Below, piece after piece: positions 57,235 to 64,000 of a stretch of DNA of 64,000 nt. The number at the start of each line of letters is the position of its first letter. Within the stretch, counting starts at the first letter, position 1. Where the stretch lies: positions 62,001-126,000 of the forward strand of contig JAZNZB010000090.1 in assembly GCA_045594705.1 (NCBI GenBank), in the 5' to 3' direction. The position numbers were made by a program, and so were the translations under genes. This DNA is from SVQP01 sp045594705 (GTDB lineage: Bacteria; Bacillota; Clostridia; Oscillospirales; CAG-272). Under the pieces are notes generated by a model, which searched no databases, was not told where the DNA came from, and was given only the letters and a program-made list of their open reading frames with translations.

Positions 57235-58089
57235 ATGAACAAAACCGCTAAAGGACCGCTGTCGCGCTTGCTTGCGGCACCGCACATTCTCTGGAGTGTG
57301 CTGTTTATTCTCATTCCCTTGGCGTTTGTTGCATTCTATGCTTTCACTGATAACGATCTGCACTTCACCCTGACGCACATCTCCGAGTTCTTTACCCCGA
57401 AATACTTGGGTGTATTTCTCCGCTCGGTAAAGCTTGCCGCGATCGCAACCGTGATCTGCCTTTTGATCGGTTATCCCGCCGCATATTTCATCTCCCGTAC
57501 CTCGCCCAGCGCACAAAAGGTGCTCGTGGTGCTGATCATGCTCCCCATGTGGACAAACTTTATCATTCGTACGTATGCCTTGTCCGAGGTGCTGGAGGTT
57601 ATCAACAACGCCATCGTTTACCTGCTTTCCCTTTTGCCGGAGGCTATGGTTCCCATTGCCCTTGACCCCAAGCCCGATATTGTGATCTACAATGAAACGG
57701 CTGTTGTGGTGGGTATGGTTTACGACTTCTTACCTTATATGATTCTTCCCATTTATTCCGTGATGTCCAAGCTTGACTACCGCCTTGTCGAGGCTGCGCA
57801 GGATCTTGGCTGCAACGGCTTCGGCGTATTGCGCAAGGTTGTGCTGCCGCTCTCTATCCCCGGTGTACTTTCCGGCATCACCATGGTATTCGTTCCCTCA
57901 ATCTCTACCTTCTACATCTCCAATCAGTTGGGCGGTATCTTCCTGATCGGTGATATCATTGATTACTATTACTACAACAACAATCACCACTTTGCTGCCG
58001 CGCTCTCGTTTGTGCTGATGCTGATCCTGCTTGCAGGACTGATTCTGATGAATCGCTTTGGCGACGATGAAAAGGAGGCAAAACGATGA
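57235..58089 (+). CDS. potB: Spermidine/putrescine ABC transporter permease PotB
   Basis: 284 residues, six membrane helices, starting 2 bp after potA with GAGGAG inside its end. The permease EAA loop DYRLVEAAQDLGCNGFGVLRKVVLPLSIPG contacts PotA. It forms the inner-membrane channel with PotC. The N-terminus APHILWSVLFILIPLAFV is typical. Overlaps potC by 4 bp. Confidence 0.95.
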   Translation: MNKTAKGPLSRLLAAPHILWSVLFILIPLAFVAFYAFTDNDLHFTLTHISEFFTPKYLGVFLRSVKLAAIATVICLLIGYPAAYFISRTSPSAQKVLVVLIMLPMWTNFIIRTYALSEVLEVINNAIVYLLSLLPEAMVPIALDPKPDIVIYNETAVVVGMVYDFLPYMILPIYSVMSKLDYRLVEAAQDLGCNGFGVLRKVVLPLSIPGVLSGITMVFVPSISTFYISNQLGGIFLIGDIIDYYYYNNNHHFAAALSFVLMLILLAGLILMNRFGDDEKEAKR

Positions 58090-58952
58090 AAAAGAACAAG
58101 TTCCTTGCGAATTTCTACATGTTTATGGTGTTCTTCTTTTTGTTTGCACCCATCGTGGTCATGATCCTGTTCTCGTTTAATGCAGGAAAGAGCACCTCCG
58201 TATTTGAAGGATTTTCGCTTTCCTGGTATGCCGAGATGATATCTAACGAAGCCATCCTGGAAGCGGTACGCAACACGCTTTTGCTGGCTGTGACCTCCTC
58301 GGTCATTTCCACCGTGCTCGGCACCGTGGCTGCATACGGCATTAACAAGATGCGTTCACCCGGCGTGCGCGCAACACTGATGACCGTCACGCAGATCCCC
58401 ATGATCAACCCCGAGATCATTACCGGCTTCTCGTTCACGCTTCTGTTCGTTTTCACCGGGACGATCCTTCACTTCTCCGAGACCTTTAGCTTCTGGACCA
58501 TGCTGATCGCGCACGTGACCTTCTCGCTCCCCTACGTCATGCTGCAGATCATGCCCAAGCTCAAGCAAATGGACAAGTCCTTACCCGAGGCTGCTATGGA
58601 TCTTGGCTGTAATCCCGTGCAATCGTTTTTCAAGGTTGAGCTGCCCGAGATCATGCCCGGTATTGTAACAGGTCTGATTATGGCGTTCACGCTCTCGCTG
58701 GACGACTTTGTCATCAGTTATTTTACTAAGGGCTCGGGATTTACCACGTTGCCCATCTTGATCTACGGTGAGGTCAGAAAGTCGGTCAAGCCCGACATCT
58801 ACGCACTTGCTACCGTGATCTTTGTCACCGTGCTTGTTTTCCTTGTTTTGTTCAACATGCTCAGCACCGACGAGGATGCAAAAGCCAAGCGTCAGCAGCA
58901 GCTTGAAAAAGCTCGCGCACGCAGAAGACATGCAAAGGAGGCGCGCAAATGA
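58086..58952 (+). CDS. potC: Spermidine/putrescine ABC transporter permease PotC
   Basis: 288 residues, six membrane helices; EAA loop LPEAAMDLGCNPVQSFFKVELPEIMPG. The opening FLFAPIVVMILFSFNAGKS and late TLSLDDFVISYFTKG are family hallmarks. A basic tail of about 30 residues (Lys/Arg/Gln-rich) extends into the cytoplasm. Start overlaps the potB stop and its own stop overlaps potD (ATGA), so all three are coupled. Confidence 0.95.
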   Translation: MKKNKFLANFYMFMVFFFLFAPIVVMILFSFNAGKSTSVFEGFSLSWYAEMISNEAILEAVRNTLLLAVTSSVISTVLGTVAAYGINKMRSPGVRATLMTVTQIPMINPEIITGFSFTLLFVFTGTILHFSETFSFWTMLIAHVTFSLPYVMLQIMPKLKQMDKSLPEAAMDLGCNPVQSFFKVELPEIMPGIVTGLIMAFTLSLDDFVISYFTKGSGFTTLPILIYGEVRKSVKPDIYALATVIFVTVLVFLVLFNMLSTDEDAKAKRQQQLEKARARRRHAKEARK

Positions 58953-60142
58953 AACGTATCAAGCTTCTCTCTTTGATCTTCGCGCTTATTTTGATGCTGC
59001 CTTGCTTTGCTTCACTTTCCGCATGCGACAGCAATTACGACGTAGTGCTCAACGTTTACAACTGGGGTGAATACATTTCAGACGGCTCTTACGACTCGCT
59101 TAACGTCAACGAGGCCTTTGAAAAATGGTACTACCAGGAATACGGTATCCGCGTCAAGGTCAACTATGACACCTATGACTCCAACGAAAGCCTTCGCGCA
59201 AAGCTGGAATCGGATGCGGTCAGCTACGACGTCATCATCCCCTCGGACTACATGATCGATTATTTTATTGAGCATGACATGCTGCAGGAATTGGATTTTG
59301 ACAACATTCCCAACTTTGAAAAGAATATTCCCGAGCAGTTCCGCAATCTGTTCTACGATCCCGAGAACAAATACACCGTTCCCTACACCTACGGCATGGT
59401 CGGTATCGTATACGACACAAACATCGTCACCGACGTAACGCCCAAGGACGTGACGTGGGATCTGATGTGGAGCGACGATTACGCCAAGCAGATCCTGCAG
59501 TTTGATAACTCCAGAGACGCCTTCGGTACTGCGATGTACAAGCTGGGTATCAGCGTCAACTCCGAAAGTCGTGATGATTGGACAAGAGCTTACGAGGAGC
59601 TGGCTGCGCAAAAGCCACTGCTCAAGAGATACGTCATGGACCAGGTGTTCAACATGATGGAATCGGGAGATGCCGCCATTGCCGCTTACTATGCGGGTGA
59701 CTGCATTACCATGATGGAAAACTCTTCCGAGAATGTAAATCTGCAGTTTGGCTACCCCAGAGATAAGGACGGCAATATCTGCACCAACCTGTTTATGGAC
59801 GCGATGTGCATCCCCACATGCGCCAGAAACAAGGAGGTTGCTGAAGCATATATCAACTTTATGCTTGCAACAGACGTTGTCATCGACGGTGAGCTCTGCG
59901 ACATAGCAAGAGCAAATGCGGAATACATTTACTATGCAACTCCCAATAGCGCGGTTTATGACAATCCCGAGTATCAGGAGGCTCTTGGCAAGGGAGACGA
60001 GGAATGCGACTATTATGAGATGCTTTATCCCGAGGGCTTTGATTTTGCCGCTTCGTACAATGAGTTTGCATACGCAAATCTGAATCCGGAGCTGCTGTCA
60101 TTTATCTCCGACCTTTGGTTGGATCTGAAATTATTGGATTAA
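58949..60142 (+). CDS. potD: Spermidine/putrescine-binding lipoprotein
   Basis: 397 residues, lipoprotein signal with lipobox SLSAC (Cys26). Periplasmic-binding-protein type 2 fold: LNVYNWGEYISDG, YDVIIPSDYMIDYF, VPYTYGMVGIVYD and the late AYINFMLATDVV, which carry the aromatic and acidic residues binding the polyamine amines. It captures spermidine or putrescine outside the cell and hands it to PotBC. Which polyamine is preferred cannot be told. Last gene of the operon, with a terminator 5 bp on. Confidence 0.95.
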   Translation: MKRIKLLSLIFALILMLPCFASLSACDSNYDVVLNVYNWGEYISDGSYDSLNVNEAFEKWYYQEYGIRVKVNYDTYDSNESLRAKLESDAVSYDVIIPSDYMIDYFIEHDMLQELDFDNIPNFEKNIPEQFRNLFYDPENKYTVPYTYGMVGIVYDTNIVTDVTPKDVTWDLMWSDDYAKQILQFDNSRDAFGTAMYKLGISVNSESRDDWTRAYEELAAQKPLLKRYVMDQVFNMMESGDAAIAAYYAGDCITMMENSSENVNLQFGYPRDKDGNICTNLFMDAMCIPTCARNKEVAEAYINFMLATDVVIDGELCDIARANAEYIYYATPNSAVYDNPEYQEALGKGDEECDYYEMLYPEGFDFAASYNEFAYANLNPELLSFISDLWLDLKLLD

Positions 60143-60147
60143 GAAAC

Positions 60148-60173
60148 AAGAGCCGCTCACGCGGCTCTTTGTT
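60148..60173 (+). terminator. Terminator of potABCD
   Basis: Perfect 9-bp stem AAGAGCCGC/GCGGCTCTT, 4-nt loop, then TGTTT. It lies only 13 bp before the next start codon. Confidence 0.85.
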
Positions 60174-60185
60174 TGTGAGGTTATG

Positions 60186-61340
60186 ATGCAAAAAACAGTT
60201 CGTTTATTTGACAAGGACAGCTATATGCAGGCATTTGACGCTACGGTACTTTCCTGCGAGCAAGAGAAAACAGGATATGCCGTGGTGCTTGATCGGACCG
60301 CTTTCTTCCCCGAGGAGGGTGGGCAGAGTGCCGACGGCGGCTTTCTTGACGTTGCGCAGGTGCTGGACGTACAGGAAAAGGACGGAGTAATTATTCACTT
60401 TACCGATGCTCCTTTGCAAATCGGTGCGACTGTACACGGCCGGTTGGACTTTGAAGCACGGTATCAGAAGATGCAAATTCACTCCGGAGAGCACATTGTC
60501 TCGGGATTGATGCATCGCAAATACGGCTTTAGCAACGTGGGATTTCACTTAGGCGGTGAGATCACCATGGACTTTGACGGTGAGCTGACACGTGAGCAAC
60601 TGAATGAAATTGAGGACGAGGCCAACCGCATCATCTATGAAAACGTGGCCATTACGACAGAATACCCTTCTGCTGAGGTGCTGGCGGCAACCATGTACCG
60701 CTCCAAGCTGGAGCTTACCGAAAACGTGCGCCTTGTCACCATCGGGGAGTACGACGTGTGCGCCTGCTGTGCACCGCACGTGGCAAGGACGGGCGAGATC
60801 GGTCTGATCAAGCTGCTGGACGCCATTCGATACAAGGGCGGCATGCGCATTCACTTTCTTGCGGGCAGTGCGGCTTTGGCGCATTATCGCAAGACCTGGC
60901 AGGATGTGGCCTCTATTTCGGCAATGCTGTCGGTAAAGCAGAGCGAAGTGGTTGAAGGAGTCAGGAAAAAGGATGCTGAGATCGAAAAGCGTTCTGCGCT
61001 GATCTCTTCCCTGCGCCGTCAGCTGCTGGACTACAAAATTGCTGCATTGGAAGAAACCGAGGGAAATCTCTGTATCTTCACTGATGATCCCGACATGCTC
61101 TCTCTGCGCCTGTTGGTCAATGCGGGCGTGCCCAAGTGCACAGGTATCTGTGCGGCTTTCTTTGGCAACGACACGGACGGCTATCGCTATATCATGGGAT
61201 CTGCATCACGCGATCTCAAATCCCTTTCCAAACAAATCAACGCCGCCCTTGGCGGCAAGGGCGGCGGTAGTGCGCAAATGATCCAGGGCAGCTGCACGGC
61301 AGCCGAGCATGTCATTCGCGAATATTTCAACAGCTTATAA
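60186..61340 (+). CDS. Alanyl-tRNA editing protein, AlaX type with DHHA1 domain
   Basis: 384 residues from ATG 60186; ATG 60183 is equally possible, GAGG lies just before. Residues 1-235 are an AlaRS-like editing domain with zinc motifs HSGEH (99-103) and CACCAPH (192-198). A coiled-coil segment (about 250-285) follows, then a DHHA1-type domain ending in GGKGGGSAQMIQGS. It removes Ser or Gly wrongly attached to tRNA-Ala; in the cytoplasm it acts in trans. No own promoter is seen, so expression may come from readthrough of the pot terminator. Its 3' end overlaps the convergent next gene by 6 bp. Confidence 0.9.
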   Translation: MQKTVRLFDKDSYMQAFDATVLSCEQEKTGYAVVLDRTAFFPEEGGQSADGGFLDVAQVLDVQEKDGVIIHFTDAPLQIGATVHGRLDFEARYQKMQIHSGEHIVSGLMHRKYGFSNVGFHLGGEITMDFDGELTREQLNEIEDEANRIIYENVAITTEYPSAEVLAATMYRSKLELTENVRLVTIGEYDVCACCAPHVARTGEIGLIKLLDAIRYKGGMRIHFLAGSAALAHYRKTWQDVASISAMLSVKQSEVVEGVRKKDAEIEKRSALISSLRRQLLDYKIAALEETEGNLCIFTDDPDMLSLRLLVNAGVPKCTGICAAFFGNDTDGYRYIMGSASRDLKSLSKQINAALGGKGGGSAQMIQGSCTAAEHVIREYFNSL

Positions 61341-62033
61341 CGTGACGTCACACACAAGCATATTGTGATCGGTCACGCGACTTGTCGTGGTATCGACGGT
61401 GTGCACGTTTTGCACATGGTATCCGAGATACAGCACGTTGTCAATCGAGCGATCGGCATAAGTGTAAAGCCCGTAATTTGCATACTTGAACATTGGCAGA
61501 TGCTTTGCTATCTTGTCGGGATTGGTATTAAAATCCCCGCAGCAAAGGATTCTGCCATTGTTTTTTTGCACGTAATCGGACAGAATATCGCCAAGGCACA
61601 GCATAGTGTCGGTGTTGGCCTCATCGCTCTCGACTGAGAGATGCGTGTTGAACACGGTCACGCGCTCCCCGTCCACGTCAAGCACAACGTAACCGCAGGA
61701 GGTGCCCTGCGTTGCGATCCTGACCGCGAAATTTCGCGTCTCAGCCTTGACAATCGGGTAACGCGAAAGAATGGCTGTGCCGTATTCTCCGCCCTGGAAA
61801 TCGCGGATTTTGATGAAATGCGTGTACGGATACCCCGCCATGCGCGCAAGCTCGGCCGTCATGTCCACGCCCTCGGAGCGTGCGCAGACCTTGTCCACCT
61901 CCTGCAGGCAGACCACGCCAAAGCTCTCGTCCGCAATGCTCCGGGCCAAAAGTTTCAGATTTTCTTCTGTATAGTACCCGTGCAGAAAATGCGATGAGCA
62001 GATGTTAAAGCTGACTAAACGAAACGAATTCAT
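61335..62033 (-). CDS. Endonuclease/exonuclease/phosphatase family protein
   Basis: 232 residues from ATG 62033 (GAGG 8 nt upstream). EEP fold motifs in order: RLVSFNICSS, VVCLQEVDK (metal Glu), YGTAILSRYPI, VFNTHLS, ILCCGDFNTNP (catalytic Asp/Asn), SIDNVLYLG and TDHNMLVCDV (Asp-His pair). No signal peptide, so cytoplasmic. Substrates in this family range from DNA to phospholipids and inositol phosphates, and nothing here separates them. Convergent and 6-bp overlapping with the AlaX gene; divergent from glpK. Confidence 0.85.
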   Translation of the reverse strand: MNSFRLVSFNICSSHFLHGYYTEENLKLLARSIADESFGVVCLQEVDKVCARSEGVDMTAELARMAGYPYTHFIKIRDFQGGEYGTAILSRYPIVKAETRNFAVRIATQGTSCGYVVLDVDGERVTVFNTHLSVESDEANTDTMLCLGDILSDYVQKNNGRILCCGDFNTNPDKIAKHLPMFKYANYGLYTYADRSIDNVLYLGYHVQNVHTVDTTTSRVTDHNMLVCDVTL

Positions 62034-62053
62034 ATCCATCACCTCTTTTCTGT

Positions 62054-62082
62054 ATTATAGCATATTTCATGAATTCGGTAAA
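62054..62082 (-). promoter_or_regulatory. Promoter of the EEP-family gene
   Basis: Minus strand: TTTACC (62077-62082), 17-bp spacer, TATAAT (62054-62059), 20 bp before the start; the -35 is 5 bp from that of glpK. Confidence 0.7.
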
Positions 62083-62087
62083 GAGGT

Positions 62088-62116
62088 TTGACAATTTTTC
62101 CTTTCTGTGATATACT
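62088..62116 (+). promoter_or_regulatory. Promoter of glpK
   Basis: TTGACA (62088-62093), 17-bp spacer, TATACT (62111-62116), 27 bp before the start. Confidence 0.82.
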
Positions 62117-62143
62117 GAAGAAAATGATACGCGGAGGTGCACT

Positions 62144-63628
62144 ATGAAGCAATATTTACTTGCAATGGACCAAGGCACGACCAGCTGCCGCGCCATTATT
62201 TTCTCTTCAGACGGACAAATGGTCGGCACGGCACAAAAGGAATTTTCGCAGATCTTCCCGCACGACGGTTGGGTGGAGCACGATCCCACCGAGATCTGGG
62301 CAACGCAGATCGGCGTGGCGCACGAGGCATTGGCAAAAACCGGCCTCGACGGTGCGGATATTGCTGCCATTGGTATTACCAACCAGCGCGAGACCACCGT
62401 GGTGTGGGATAAGCATACCGGAAAGCCGGTCTACAACGCTATCGTATGGCAGTGCCGTCGCACGGCAGATTACTGCGACGCACTCAAGGAGCAAGGCTAT
62501 GGTGACGTGGTCAGAGCCAAGACAGGTCTTCTGATCGACTCTTACTTCTCTGCGACCAAGATTCGCTGGATCCTGCAAAACATTCCTGGTGCTATGGAAA
62601 AAGCCCAAAACGGAGAGCTCTTGTTCGGCACGGTAGACACCTGGCTGATCTGGATGCTGACCGGCGGCAAGGTACACGCAACTGACCCCAGTAACGCTGC
62701 ACGCACGATGCTTTACAACATCCACGAGCTTTGCTGGGACGCAGAGCTTTTGGAGCTTTTCGGAATTCCCGCATGCATGCTCCCCCGGGTACTGCCCTCC
62801 TCCGGCGTATTCGGTTACACCAAGCATTCTCTGTTTGGCACGGAGATCCCAATTGCGGGAGTGGCAGGCGACCAGCAGGCGGCACTGTTTGGGCAATGCT
62901 GCTTTGACAAGGGCGACGTCAAAAATACTTATGGTACAGGCGGCTTTATGCTGATGAATACCGGCGAAACTGCCGTGACCTCGCAAAACGGCCTTGTGAC
63001 CTCGATCGCATGGCGAATCGGAGACAAAACACAATATGTGCTCGAGGGCTCGGTATTCGTATGCGGTGCTGCCGTGCAATGGCTGCGCGACGGACTTGGC
63101 ATCATTCGCTCCTCTGCAGATACCGAAAAGCTTGCACGCAGCGTGCCTGACAATGGCGGGGTTTACTTTGTGCCCGCATTTGTTGGCTTGGGTGCGCCCT
63201 ATTGGGATCCGTACGCACGCGGCAGCATCGTGGGCTTGACGCGAGCGGCAACCAAGGCGCATATCGTTCGTGCAACGCTGGAGGCCATGGCTTACCAGAC
63301 GGCCGACGTGCTTGCCGTGATGGAGCAAGAGGCTGGCACACCCGTTGGCTCGTTGAAGGTGGACGGCGGTGCAAGTGCGAATAAGTTCCTGCTGCAATTC
63401 CAAGCCGACGTAACCGGAAAGCAGATCGTACGCCCCTGTTGCATTGAAACCACTGCGCTGGGTGCTGCGTGTCTTGCAGGTCTTGCCGTAGGCGTTTACG
63501 ACTCTCTTGACGCCATTCGCAAGATCTATCGACCTGACGTGCAATTCGATGCGCAGATGTCGCATGAGCAAAGAAATGCGCTTTATACCGGATGGAAAAA
63601 AGCCGTGGAACGCACGCTGAGTGAATAA
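62144..63628 (+). CDS. glpK: Glycerol kinase
   Basis: 494 residues, full length, FGGY family. It makes sn-glycerol 3-phosphate from glycerol and ATP. Seen: MDQGTTSCRAIIF (ATP loop), NQRETTVVW and IVWQCRRTA (glycerol site), ADP loop GTGGFMLMNTG, and the FGGY-family GLGAPYWDPYARG. The His of the phosphotransferase-regulated loop (family position near 230) appears present in GYTKHSLFGTEIPIAG, so HPr-dependent activation is possible. GGAGG lies 6 nt before ATG. No facilitator or glpF is next to it. Confidence 0.96.
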   Translation: MKQYLLAMDQGTTSCRAIIFSSDGQMVGTAQKEFSQIFPHDGWVEHDPTEIWATQIGVAHEALAKTGLDGADIAAIGITNQRETTVVWDKHTGKPVYNAIVWQCRRTADYCDALKEQGYGDVVRAKTGLLIDSYFSATKIRWILQNIPGAMEKAQNGELLFGTVDTWLIWMLTGGKVHATDPSNAARTMLYNIHELCWDAELLELFGIPACMLPRVLPSSGVFGYTKHSLFGTEIPIAGVAGDQQAALFGQCCFDKGDVKNTYGTGGFMLMNTGETAVTSQNGLVTSIAWRIGDKTQYVLEGSVFVCGAAVQWLRDGLGIIRSSADTEKLARSVPDNGGVYFVPAFVGLGAPYWDPYARGSIVGLTRAATKAHIVRATLEAMAYQTADVLAVMEQEAGTPVGSLKVDGGASANKFLLQFQADVTGKQIVRPCCIETTALGAACLAGLAVGVYDSLDAIRKIYRPDVQFDAQMSHEQRNALYTGWKKAVERTLSE

Positions 63629-63635
63629 TCATACA

Positions 63636-63682
63636 AAAAACCTCCATACTATGGTAGATATTACCGTGGTGTGGAGGTTTTT
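63636..63682 (+). terminator. Hairpin after glpK that contains the next gene's ribosome site
   Basis: AAAACCTCCA pairs with TGGAGGTTTT, enclosing AC/GT and GGTA/TACC pairs, followed by T-rich sequence. The GGAGG of the 3' arm stands 5 nt before the ATG at 63683, so the same fold can end glpK transcripts or hide the ribosome site. Confidence 0.7.
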
Positions 63683-64000
63683 ATGTCATTTTTCTCGTTT
63701 GACTTGATGCAGAGCAAAAGAAAATGTGCGGTGATCGGTTGTCTTGGCACGGGCGGTACCATCGCCTGGTCCCTTGCACAAAGCGGGCTTTTCGATGAGC
63801 TCGTGCTGATCGACGATGACAAACGCATGGCAGACGGTCAGGTGGCAGATATTCTCGGCGCGCTTCCCTACGGTGCAAGCCCTGATGTATGGGTTGGTGA
63901 TTATGCAGATCTTGAGGGATGTAAACTGATTATTTTGGCTACGGGAATTCCCGCTCTGTATGAAACCGCGCAAGCAGATCAAATCGAGCTTAATCTCCCC
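63683..64000 (+). CDS. L-lactate/malate dehydrogenase-like protein, N-terminal part (cut by window edge)
   Basis: 106 codons to the right edge, no stop reached. After a short lead (SFFSFDLMQSKR) comes KCAVIGCLGTGGTIAWSLAQSGLFDELVLIDDD, the GxGxxG NAD loop and acidic strand end of the LDH/MDH fold, then DILGALPYG and VWVGDYADLEGCKLIILATGIP. The G-D-Y-x-D element and length to it fit L-lactate dehydrogenase-type enzymes. The usual TAGANQ loop reads ATGIPA, and the substrate loop is just past it outside the window, so lactate versus malate specificity and activity cannot be judged. Confidence 0.75.
   Translation, partial: MSFFSFDLMQSKRKCAVIGCLGTGGTIAWSLAQSGLFDELVLIDDDKRMADGQVADILGALPYGASPDVWVGDYADLEGCKLIILATGIPALYETAQADQIELNLP

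Noticed and set aside
62207..63571. 454-codon open frame antisense to glpK
   Set aside because: It lies entirely within glpK, which has all glycerol kinase motifs; no start context.

Overview
This window looks like chromosomal DNA of an uncultured gut-type anaerobic Clostridia (Bacillota). That placement is inference. It rests on near-consensus sigma-A promoters (TTGACA, 16-18 bp, TATAAT), strong GGAGG ribosome binding sites, a six-gene Rnf complex with a NusG-domain-II protein and Gx transporter behind it, DUF1836 and DUF4886 proteins, many Cys-anchored lipoproteins and plant or host glycan sugar catabolism. No rRNA, CRISPR array or intact mobile element is visible.

Layout. 0-10 kb: a lipoprotein cut by the left edge, a divergent NAD pair (pncB/nadE), a peptidase E-like gene, rhaA, a 1131-residue lipoprotein, and mntP coupled to a GrpB-pyrophosphatase fusion. 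11.1-18.5 kb: one compact histidine operon, hisZGDCBHAF-hisIE, complete except for histidinol-phosphatase, with an 8-bp inverted repeat over its promoter. 18.5-21.6 kb: two phage gene remnants on the + strand (3' end of a terminase large subunit, 5' end of a portal gene) flank an opposite-strand collagen-repeat/DUF4886 lipoprotein. 21.6-29.6 kb: Gfo/Idh/MocA oxidoreductases, TrkA/TrkH potassium uptake, and an operon of two TIM-barrel epimerases and two oxidoreductases. 29.7-35 kb: glucuronate operon uxaC-uxuA-uxuB(SDR)-kdgA-kdgK, with a strongly folded 140-nt segment before kdgK. 35-40.5 kb: an XRE regulator, an acyltransferase/fucosidase/paired membrane protein operon and a TMEM164-like membrane protein.

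40.5-49.4 kb: a redox block with ApbE flavin transferase, a two-repeat lipoprotein, Gx transporter, NusG-II protein and rnfCDGEAB. RnfG is doubled, and a terminator-like hairpin lies between the rnf promoter and rnfC. 49.5-53.2 kb: an M48 metalloprotease, an internally deleted HTH regulator relic and a lipoprotein. 53.2-53.9 kb: two tRNA-Leu genes (CAG, GAG) followed by repeats carrying tRNA-Leu T-arm fragments. 54-64 kb: a DUF1836 regulator with a membrane protein, a site-2 protease, potABCD, an AlaX-type editing protein, an endo/exonuclease/phosphatase-fold protein, glpK and the start of a lactate/malate dehydrogenase-like gene.

Together the genes describe a fermenting, histidine-prototrophic anaerobe that uses rhamnose, uronates, fucosides and glycerol, recycles nicotinate and couples ferredoxin oxidation to ion pumping. 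The least explained items are the folded kdgA-kdgK segment, the split phage relic around the collagen-like gene, the tRNA-Leu-derived repeats, the rnf leader terminator, the doubled RnfG, and a NadE whose glutaminase domain appears to lack its catalytic cysteine.
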